5,237 nt of DNA, from positions 1 to 5,237 of the forward strand of contig CALKIU010000148.1 in the NCBI GenBank assembly GCA_937995745.1, written 5' to 3'. The notes beneath the pieces were generated by a model. That model did not search any database. It had not been told where the DNA came from and saw only the letters and a program-made list of their open reading frames with translations. Below, one piece after another: positions 1-4,851 of the stretch (position 1 is its first letter; each line of letters opens with the position of its first letter). This stretch comes from an uncultured Bacillaceae bacterium. GTDB lineage: Bacteria > Bacillota > Bacilli > Bacillales > Cytobacillaceae. A program made the translations under genes and the position numbers.

Positions 1-17
1 TGTCCCACCTGTACGGG

Positions 18-1568
18 TTATTGGTTGATGTAGTCGACGGTTTTGTGGATGATGTTTCTCATTTGCGGCCAGGTTTCCATGTATCTTTCCATGAAGAATT
101 TGTATTTTTTGTGGGCTTCCATGTTCGGGTAATAGACTTTGTCCTCGCGAACCATGTTCTCGGCTGCTTCAACAAAGTCTTTATAAATGCCGACGCCCAC
201 GGCACCAATCATACAAGAGCCCAAACATCCGGCGCTTTGGCTCTCAACGGTTGTATACATGGGAACTCCGATGATATCGGAATGCATTTGCATCCAGAAG
301 TCGGATTGGGCGATACCGCCGCAAGCATAGATTTCTCCCACTTCATACCCGGCTTCTCTCATGCTGATGATGCAATGGTTGGCCCCGTAAGCCACGCCTT
401 CATAAATGGCTCTGGCCACATCTTCGGTTCTGGTTCCGATCGACAATCCCCAGAACATGCCGCGCGCTTTGGAGTCGGCATAAGGAGCGCGGTTGCCTTG
501 GAAGTAGTCGATCATGACGACACCGCCGGCACCGATCGGGGAGGTGGCCGCTTTTTCAGAAATCAAGTCATAAATATTCATATTTCTTCTCTTGGCTTCC
601 TCTTCCCAAGATTGCGGCAGCAAGTTGTTTCTGAACCAGGTTAAAATGGAGCCTGCCGCCGTTTGTCCGCCCTCCAGCAAACTGGTTCCTTCGTACATGC
701 AGTTCGGATAGGTGCCATTTACTCCGTTCACGTGGAAGTCTTTTTCGGACAAGCCGAGGAGAACTGTGGAAGAACCGCCGATAAGTGTCATTCCGCCAGG
801 TTTGACACCGCCGACGCCAAACATGCAGGCGTTGCAGTCCGCCGTTCCTTCCACAACGACCGTCTTCGTGCTCAAACCGAAGACTTCCGCCGCTTCAGGG
901 CTGACATTGCCGACTATTTCGCCGACCCGCAAAACGTCCTGAGGAATCTTTTCCATGACATCATCCAAACCTACCGCTTTATATAAATCTACCGGAAACC
1001 CGCCGTTTTTATCGTCATAATTCCAGCGGAACGCAGCGATAGACATGCACAATGTTTTTCTGCCGGTCAGTTTCCAGTTCAACCAATCTTCAAATTCCAT
1101 GATCGTCTTGATTTTGGCCCAGTTTTCCGGCTCGTTCTTTTTCAGCCACATACACTTCGGTATCATCGTATCGGCGCGGAATCCGGGTTTATAAAACCGG
1201 GTGGCCTCATAATCGTCGCGAATGCTGTCAATATAGGCAGCCTCGCCGGCGGCGCGGACATCCATCCAGAGAATCGGGGGACGGACGGAAGTGCCGTCTT
1301 CGCCGAGAAACACCAATGTATTGGTCGTCGCATCACAAGTAACCGCAACGATATCCTCCGGGTTCACGCCGGATTTTTGAATACATCCGGGAATGGCTTT
1401 CTTCAAAGCTTCCCACCATTCATTGTCATCTTGCTCGGCCCAGCCGTTTCTCGGAAAAGTGGTGCCGTATTCCTCGATTTGATAGGCGAGGTTATTTCCT
1501 TTAATATCATACAAAGCAACACGCACACTTCCTGTACCTGCATCAATTCCCATTAAATATTTTTCCAT
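18..1568 (-). CDS. FGGY-family carbohydrate kinase (ribulokinase/xylulokinase-like), complete
   Basis: A 516-residue ATP-dependent sugar or polyol kinase, full length for the FGGY family (about 480-550). Seen: the N-terminal phosphate-binding loop GIDAGTGSVR at residues 7-16; a substrate-side stretch GWAEQDDNEWW at 42-52; ILWMDVRA at 99-106; GTADCNACMFG at 241-251, where D244 is the expected catalytic base; EGGQTAAGS at 299-307; DYFQGNRAPYAD at 354-365; and the C-terminal adenosine-binding segment ACGGIAQSDFWMQMHSDI at 415-432. The EGGQ and QGNRAPYAD stretches look more like ribulokinase-type FGGY proteins than GlpK glycerol kinase, which has a different loop (GTTSSR). The start is the ATG at 1568, preceded by GGAAAGGAG with 9 nt spacing; the second Met (residue 6) has no such site. 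It is cytoplasmic. It stands alone behind an 842-bp gap, so it is probably transcribed from its own promoter. FGGY family is near certain; the substrate (ketose, pentitol, tetritol or other) is unknown. Confidence 0.95.
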   Translation of the reverse strand: MEKYLMGIDAGTGSVRVALYDIKGNNLAYQIEEYGTTFPRNGWAEQDDNEWWEALKKAIPGCIQKSGVNPEDIVAVTCDATTNTLVFLGEDGTSVRPPILWMDVRAAGEAAYIDSIRDDYEATRFYKPGFRADTMIPKCMWLKKNEPENWAKIKTIMEFEDWLNWKLTGRKTLCMSIAAFRWNYDDKNGGFPVDLYKAVGLDDVMEKIPQDVLRVGEIVGNVSPEAAEVFGLSTKTVVVEGTADCNACMFGVGGVKPGGMTLIGGSSTVLLGLSEKDFHVNGVNGTYPNCMYEGTSLLEGGQTAAGSILTWFRNNLLPQSWEEEAKRRNMNIYDLISEKAATSPIGAGGVVMIDYFQGNRAPYADSKARGMFWGLSIGTRTEDVARAIYEGVAYGANHCIISMREAGYEVGEIYACGGIAQSDFWMQMHSDIIGVPMYTTVESQSAGCLGSCMIGAVGVGIYKDFVEAAENMVREDKVYYPNMEAHKKYKFFMERYMETWPQMRNIIHKTVDYINQ

Positions 1569-1577
1569 CTGATTGTG

Positions 1578-1586
1578 CTCCTTTCC
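1578..1586 (-). promoter_or_regulatory. Ribosome binding site of the FGGY kinase
   Basis: On the minus strand GGAAAGGAG lies 9 nt before the ATG at 1568. It decides between this start and the in-frame ATG five codons later. Confidence 0.8.
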
Positions 1587-1606
1587 TTTTGAAAAATTTT
1601 ATTGTG

Positions 1607-1625
1607 ATCTGCCATATCGGCAGAT
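1607..1625. promoter_or_regulatory. 19-bp inverted repeat before the kinase (candidate operator)
   Basis: ATCTGCC and GGCAGAT form perfect 7-bp arms around a 5-nt centre, 39-57 bp upstream of the kinase ATG. In the transcript it could fold as a short hairpin, but no U-run follows directly, so an operator or a leader hairpin is more likely than a terminator. The regulator is unknown. Confidence 0.4.
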
Positions 1626-1673
1626 TGCTTCCGCTTTTGGGTTTGTAAATCTGATTTTCAAAACCGGCCTCTG

Positions 1674-1687
1674 TAAAAACGGTTTCA
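1674..1687 (-). promoter_or_regulatory. Candidate cre (CcpA) site upstream of the kinase
   Basis: Read on the minus strand, TGAAACCGTTTTTA matches the Bacillus cre consensus TGWAANCGNTNWCA at every fixed position except one (T for C at position 13). It lies about 106-119 bp before the kinase ATG, downstream of the promoter-like sequence near 1754-1780, where CcpA could act as a roadblock. Known: cre sites mediate catabolite control in Bacillota. Inferred: that the kinase is repressed by preferred sugars. A poorer partial match lies at 1784-1797. Confidence 0.35.
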
Positions 1688-1753
1688 AAACTTTCCCCGC
1701 AAAAACCGGCTCCGTCCGAATAACCATGCCGGCATTCCATCAATGAGACGTCT

Positions 1754-1780
1754 GTTATAATAGGCTGCCATTCTTGTAAA
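1754..1780 (-). promoter_or_regulatory. Weak sigma-A-like promoter candidate for the kinase
   Basis: On the minus strand TTTACA (1780-1775) and TATAAC (1759-1754) are separated by 15 nt, shorter than the ideal 17. It is the best pair noticed in the 250 bp before the kinase and would give a leader of roughly 180 nt. The call is tentative because of the spacing. Confidence 0.25.
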
Positions 1781-1841
1781 AATGGAGCGGTTTCATGTAT
1801 TGTTAACGCTGTCATTTCCGCTGTTTTTAAAAATTTACTAT

Positions 1842-1933
1842 TTTTTCAGATTCCGGTTTAAGGCCGTTAACTTTTTCAGATTGTTGGTTTAAAACCGCCG
1901 ACTTTTTCAGATTGCCGGTTTTAAATCGCCAAC
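1842..1933. repeat. Three tandem copies of a 30-31-bp repeat
   Basis: Copies run 1842-1871, 1872-1902 and 1903-1933. Each begins TTTTTCAGATT and continues with a GGTTTAA-type core and a GCCG/CGCC-containing end. The cores are themselves partly palindromic (for example GGTTTAAAACC in copy 2). The copies abut with no spacer, which argues against CRISPR. A related inverted motif, AACC-GTTTAAAT-GGTT, follows near 1958-1973. Such arrays may be binding sites for a DNA-binding protein, including the subterminal repeats of a transposable element. Confidence 0.75.
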
Positions 1934-1992
1934 CGCTTGAATCTGCACGAAGTGTCAACCGTTTAAATGGTTTCCATACCTATAGCGGGCGA

Positions 1993-2068
1993 AAAGTGAC
2001 ACCGTTATCATTTTTAATAAAGCAGGAGAATTCCTTAATGCGGTAGAAAGTGACAGTGTTATCATTTT
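1993..2068. repeat. Pair of 22-bp near-identical direct repeats
   Basis: AAAGTGACA-CC-GTTATCATTTT at about 1993-2014 recurs at 2047-2068 with GT in place of CC, 20 of 22 bases identical, offset 54 bp. Both copies follow a GCGG-containing stretch. On the minus strand each reads TGATAAC..TGTCACTTT, a style of repeated motif recalled from the ends of IS21-like elements. No transposase frame is present. Confidence 0.7.
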
Positions 2069-2072
2069 CGAT

Positions 2073-2380
2073 ATGACTTCCGCTTGTAAAAGCAAAAGGC
2101 ACAGCGCGATTTAAGGCTTCCTGTTCAAGAGACACCTTGCCCCGTACTTATTTGTCTGCCGGACATCATCCATACCCGCGCCAGGATCCATCATCCGGCC
2201 CGGTGGCCGGGCCATCATCTGAGCAGGGCTGTCGGGGGTATGCAAACAGTCTTACAGCCCCGGCGTTTTCCCCGGACCGACAACACAGAACTGAATTCCG
2301 ATTGTTGGCAGGCAAAAATTCCGGCCATAAGCTGCCAGCAGTTGCCGGTTGCCGGCCCGGGGCGTCTGGCTTCTTTTTTC
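2073..2380. other. Non-coding GC-rich spacer with hairpins between phosphatase and kinase
   Basis: No supportable gene was found on either strand; the open frames here have no good ribosome site and no recognisable motif. The stretch contains a perfect GC-rich hairpin GGCCCGG-TGG-CCGGGCC at 2197-2213, flanked by three copies of CATCATC (near 2164, 2190 and 2213). A longer-range inverted repeat GGGCTGT/ACAGCCC spans 2226-2260. Repeated GTTGCCG units lie near 2340. None of the hairpins is followed by a T-run on either strand, so they do not read as standard terminators. Confidence 0.5.
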
Positions 2381-2418
2381 AAAAAAACAGGCATCTCTAA
2401 AACTGGAAAACTAGAGAT
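2381..2418 (-). terminator. Weak Rho-independent terminator-like hairpin after the HAD gene
   Basis: In the minus-strand transcript AUCUCUA (2418-2412, overlapping the stop codon) can pair with UAGAGAU (2399-2393) around a 12-nt loop. GCCUG and then seven U (2387-2381) follow. The stem is AU-rich and 5 nt separate it from the U-run, so termination may be partial. It agrees with the long gap beyond it and with separate transcription of the kinase. Confidence 0.4.
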
Positions 2419-3205
2419 ATTTTCTCATCTCATTGAGAGATTCGAAGATACAAGTGGGCTTGACGTCGGATTCGGCCACGGTTTGCATATCGGCCTCTCC
2501 GGTCAGGACGAGGAATCCTTTCGCGCCGTTGTTCACTCCGCAAGCCACGTCGGTATAGATGCGGTCACCGACAAACGCCATTTCTTCCGGCTTGTAGCCG
2601 GTCATTTTGGAAATCATGTCGACCGTTTCTTTCCACGGCTTGCCAAAGAAGCGCGGTTTTACGCCTGTCGAATCGGTAATCAGGCTGCAGATGGCGCCGC
2701 AATCCGGAATGAATCCGTCCTCTGTCGGACAGTTCGTATCCATATGAGTGGCGATGAATGGCACACCGTTGCGGACGTAGGTGCAAATCCGCTCCAGCTT
2801 GCGGTAAGTAAGAGTGGTGTCAAAACTTTGCACGGCTACATCGGGATCGTCTTCCACCAAGAGGATGCCTTTCTGCCTCCAGTTCTCCTCCAGAAGGGGT
2901 GTTCCATTCAGGTATACCCTTGCTCCCGGATAGTGCATTTTTAGAAATTCGGCCGTGACATCACCGGCGGTCATAATTTTGCTTTCATCCACTTCGAGTC
3001 CCATTTTGTTGAGTTTTTCCACATATACGGACGGGACGCGGGAAGCATTATTTGTGAAAAATATGAAGTCCCTGTCTTTCGAGGCTTCCACTTCGCGGAT
3101 AAAATCGAAAGAACCTTCGATTGGCTTGTTTCCCAAATAGACGGTTCCGTCCATATCGAGGACAAACAGCTTCACGCCTTTAAGAGCTTCTTCTTTTGCC
3201 AACAC
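2411..3205 (-). CDS. HAD-IIA family phosphatase (NagD/AraL-like), complete
   Basis: A 264-residue cytoplasmic HAD phosphatase, normal length for subclass IIA. Seen: motif I LDMDGTVYLG at residues 16-25 (nucleophile D17, acid/base D19); motif II FFTNN at 49-53; the C2 cap with THMDTNCPTEDGFIPDCGAI at 153-172, where family members carry an NPD/HPD-type substrate loop; motif III GKP with K189; motif IV VGDRIYTDV at 212-220 (D214, D219, Mg2+ binding). Known: Bacillus AraL, of this group, is a rather promiscuous sugar-phosphate phosphatase encoded next to AraM. Inferred: it removes phosphate from an intermediate or dead-end product of this pathway. The start is GTG at 3205, with GGAAGGGGG 9 nt before it; the next codon is TTG. 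It lies 184 bp behind the dehydrogenase gene, with possible regulation in that spacer. The family is clear; the substrate is not. Confidence 0.93.
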   Translation of the reverse strand: MLAKEEALKGVKLFVLDMDGTVYLGNKPIEGSFDFIREVEASKDRDFIFFTNNASRVPSVYVEKLNKMGLEVDESKIMTAGDVTAEFLKMHYPGARVYLNGTPLLEENWRQKGILLVEDDPDVAVQSFDTTLTYRKLERICTYVRNGVPFIATHMDTNCPTEDGFIPDCGAICSLITDSTGVKPRFFGKPWKETVDMISKMTGYKPEEMAFVGDRIYTDVACGVNNGAKGFLVLTGEADMQTVAESDVKPTCIFESLNEMRKYL

Positions 3206-3214
3206 TATACATTA

Positions 3215-3223
3215 CCCCCTTCC
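3215..3223 (-). promoter_or_regulatory. Ribosome binding site fixing a GTG start for the HAD gene
   Basis: GGAAGGGGG on the minus strand ends 9 nt before GTG at 3205. A nearby ATG (3212-3210) is out of frame, so the GTG is the best start. Confidence 0.7.
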
Positions 3224-3224
3224 G

Positions 3225-3284
3225 GATCACCGGATTGGATTTTTCATTACCGGGATTGGAACACAGAATAGCAGATCACCGGAT
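3225..3284. repeat. CCGGAT-type short repeats in the HAD leader
   Basis: GATCACCGGAT occurs exactly at 3225-3235 and again at 3274-3284. Between them, TACCGGGATTGGA at 3248-3260 echoes CACCGGATTGGA at 3228-3239. The motif is partly palindromic (GATC-ACCG-GATC). The repeats sit 20-80 bp before the HAD start and could be a small regulator-binding array or merely local duplication. Confidence 0.5.
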
Positions 3285-3351
3285 CATCATTTTACTGAAA
3301 AATCCTCTCTTTTCCTGTTCCTCTATCTTACAATTTGCTCCGGCTTTTTCG

Positions 3352-3369
3352 TTGTGATATAAATCACAA
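3352..3369. promoter_or_regulatory. Rex/Crp-like palindromic operator
   Basis: TTGTGATATAAATCACAA is a perfect inverted repeat (7-bp arms, 4-nt centre). It fits the Rex (NADH-sensing) consensus TTGTGA-N6-TCACAA and equally the Crp/Fnr-type TGTGA-N6-TCACA. It lies 21 bp past the dehydrogenase stop and about 150 bp before the HAD start. If functional it would tie expression of the phosphatase to redox state or to a Crp-family signal. The symmetry is seen; which protein binds is inference. Confidence 0.5.
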
Positions 3370-3389
3370 ATAAAATTGGTTTTATGGGA

Positions 3390-4568
3390 TTAATCGTAAA
3401 TTTCGCTGGTAATTTGCTCGGCAATCTGTTCGAGACGGCCGTGCTCATGGGCAAATTGCATGATGGAATATCTTGGCCGCACTTTGTAGCCGTTCAACAG
3501 ACTTTGGCGGAACAACTCCCTGTCGATACCGATTTCTTTCGGAGTCGTCGGTGCGCCGCCTTTGGCCAAGAGTTCGCGAATTTCTTGCGGCGAAGGACAC
3601 AATTCCTTCGTTCCTTCCGGCAAAAGATCTTCCATCAGTTCAAAAAAGCGGGCAATGACCGGTGTGGCCACTCCTACCTGGGTGCCGTGATGAATGGGAT
3701 TCAGACCTCTGGCAATATAGTCCATTTCCCAGTAGTGGGACAGCATATGCTCTGCTCCAGATGCCGGACGGGAAATGTTGACGAGAGCCATGGCAACGCC
3801 GGTGAGGGTCAAAGCTTCCAGCAAAGCCAGCAAGGAGTCCCCGTCGCGGGTTTTGATGCCCTCCGCTTTTTCAAAGCATATTTTCATTGCTCGTTCTGTC
3901 AGTTTCACACATGTATCGCAGCGGTACTCGCCCGTGACTTTTACCGACAAGTCCCAATCGGCGACAGCCGTAATTTTCCCGACCATATCGCCAAAACCGG
4001 ACTCAATCAAATCTTGCGGAGCGGTTAATAAAACATCCGTATCCCCGACCATTCCGTAAGTCAGATGAGCCACCGGGGAATACTTGTATCCTTCGCAGAT
4101 GATCGGAGCGCCGTCGGCCACGTAGCCGTCCATGGACGGAGCCGTTGCCACGATGATGTACGGCAGCTTCGTACGGGAAGTGACAAATTTGACCGCGTCA
4201 TTGATCACACCGGAACCTACGGCGATCATCAAAGAGCAGTCCAGGTCCTGCGCCTGCAAAATGCGGCCGAGCGTTCTCTCGTCCGGTATCAGGATATCGT
4301 TTCCGGTGTCGAAGAGAAGTTCTTTAATGTTGAAACCGTTTTCTTTTAGGAGTTGAACGGCTTTTTTCCCTGCCGCCTCATAGGTGTTGTTGTCGAAAAC
4401 GACCAAAATCTTTCCGTCTCTGAAGGGCTCGACCATTTTCGGAAGGTCATAAATCGCCCCTTTGCGGATGGACATTTCCTGGACACTGAAATGATGGCGG
4501 CGTCCGCAGGAACAATCAAACTCCGTGTTTGGCATTTCGTTGATGCTTAAATCAAGGATTTCATTCAT
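3390..4568 (-). CDS. araM: sn-glycerol-1-phosphate dehydrogenase (AraM/EgsA family), complete
   Basis: A 392-residue cytoplasmic, metal-dependent NAD(P)(H) dehydrogenase of the iron-ADH/dehydroquinate-synthase-like fold. Known family reaction: reversible conversion of dihydroxyacetone phosphate and sn-glycerol 1-phosphate. Seen: N-terminal CSCGRRH at 19-25, typical of the AraM group; VVFDNNTYEAAG at 56-67; the nucleotide loop VGSGVINDAVKF at 117-128; APSMDGY at 143-149; and probable metal ligands D194 (GFGDMVGK), H274 (GAEHMLSH) and H294 (IHHGTQVGVAT). The start at 4568 is chosen because AGGAGG lies 7 nt before it. The open frame continues 64 codons upstream to 4760 but that part lacks family sequence. 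Its neighbours are a SorC regulator and an AraL-like phosphatase. In bacteria G1P can feed an archaeal-type glyceryl ether lipid, but here a sugar or polyol catabolic role is as likely. The substrate could be a longer polyol phosphate. Confidence 0.93.
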   Translation of the reverse strand: MNEILDLSINEMPNTEFDCSCGRRHHFSVQEMSIRKGAIYDLPKMVEPFRDGKILVVFDNNTYEAAGKKAVQLLKENGFNIKELLFDTGNDILIPDERTLGRILQAQDLDCSLMIAVGSGVINDAVKFVTSRTKLPYIIVATAPSMDGYVADGAPIICEGYKYSPVAHLTYGMVGDTDVLLTAPQDLIESGFGDMVGKITAVADWDLSVKVTGEYRCDTCVKLTERAMKICFEKAEGIKTRDGDSLLALLEALTLTGVAMALVNISRPASGAEHMLSHYWEMDYIARGLNPIHHGTQVGVATPVIARFFELMEDLLPEGTKELCPSPQEIRELLAKGGAPTTPKEIGIDRELFRQSLLNGYKVRPRYSIMQFAHEHGRLEQIAEQITSEIYD

Positions 4569-4575
4569 GATTTTT

Positions 4576-4581
4576 CCTCCT
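4576..4581 (-). promoter_or_regulatory. Strong ribosome binding site of the dehydrogenase
   Basis: A consensus AGGAGG, 7 nt before the ATG at 4568, shows that the long in-frame upstream extension is leader rather than protein. Confidence 0.85.
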
Positions 4582-4631
4582 TTTTGAATGGGGAGATTTA
4601 TTGGTTCCTGGTGAACTTCTTTGAAACAAGT

Positions 4632-4687
4632 CCGGAGTCCCGTCGCTGCGGCTTGAGGGAACATACACTGAGTGTGCGGGACACCGG
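4632..4687 (-). promoter_or_regulatory. Structured leader element upstream of araM
   Basis: CCGG-A-GTCCCG at 4632-4642 and CGGGAC-A-CCGG at 4677-4687 form 11-bp inverted arms with a single central mismatch. They enclose 34 nt that hold a smaller hairpin ACAC-TGA-GTGT (4665-4675). In the minus-strand transcript this gives a 4-bp plus 6-bp stem with one U-U mismatch and an inner hairpin, 64-119 nt before the araM start. No U-run follows, so it is not a simple terminator. It matches no riboswitch that I recognise. The arms also contain CGGGAC, the half-site word of the SorC-family CggR operator, though not with CggR spacing. Confidence 0.5.
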
Positions 4688-4747
4688 GGGATTTGTCTTT
4701 TTTATGGAAAAATATTTTGCACCCGAGGTTAAAAGCTGTAACATATG

Positions 4748-4821
4748 GAGGTTTTTTCAAACACTATAGAATATGATTCTTGCAGGTTTGTTGCATTTGG
4801 TTAAAACCCGCACAAAACCTC
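4748..4821. promoter_or_regulatory. Candidate operator/promoter region between regulator and araM
   Basis: GAGGTTTT (4748-4755) and AAAACCTC (4814-4821) are perfect 8-bp inverted arms 58 bp apart. Between them lie a 13-bp inverted repeat AGAAT-ATG-ATTCT (4768-4780) and GGTT-AA-AACC (4799-4808). The 13-bp repeat overlaps a minus-strand TATTCT that could be a -10 box; no convincing -35 was found. The position just after the regulator gene and before the metabolic genes suits SorC-family control, whose members bind palindromic sites near the operon promoter. Binding is inferred. Confidence 0.35.
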
Positions 4822-4851
4822 TTTGTCGGAAACTCACGGAATAATCATGAT

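Larger units (their letters stand above)
1842..2072. mobile_element. Possible relic of an insertion-sequence end (IS21-like), no transposase
   Basis: The stretch holds two different repeat families next to each other: three CTGAAAAA-type tandem units and two TGTCACTTT-type units (minus-strand reading), plus a single TTGACACTT near 1953-1961. IS21-family ends are known to carry several subterminal repeats, and the layout resembles that. No istA or istB reading frame, terminal inverted repeat pair or target duplication could be recognised, so this is inference from pattern only. A multi-site regulatory region is the alternative. Confidence 0.25.

Noticed and set aside
21..644. 207-codon plus-strand open frame opposite the kinase
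   Set aside because: It is antisense to the conserved C-terminal half of the kinase and its His/Gly/Val-rich composition is typical of a shadow frame.
1543..1815. 90-codon minus-strand open frame overlapping the kinase start
   Set aside because: It has no recognisable domain and no good ribosome site, and it runs over the kinase ribosome site and start in another frame. It also crosses the cre-like site and inverted repeat.
1842..1933. CRISPR array
   Set aside because: There are only three units, they abut with no unique spacers, and no cas gene is in the window.
2226..2260. GGGCTGT/ACAGCCC inverted repeat as terminator
   Set aside because: The loop is 21 nt and no T-run follows on either strand.
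2240..2944. 234-codon plus-strand open frame
   Set aside because: Most of it is antisense to the HAD gene, whose catalytic motifs are intact, and its start lies in repeat-rich spacer without a ribosome site.
3384..4028. 214-codon plus-strand open frame
   Set aside because: It is antisense to the conserved C-terminal part of the dehydrogenase, with no family features.
4569..4760. 64-codon in-frame N-terminal extension of the dehydrogenase
   Set aside because: A consensus AGGAGG sits 7 nt before the internal ATG at 4568. The extension has no family similarity, and the structured leader element lies within it.
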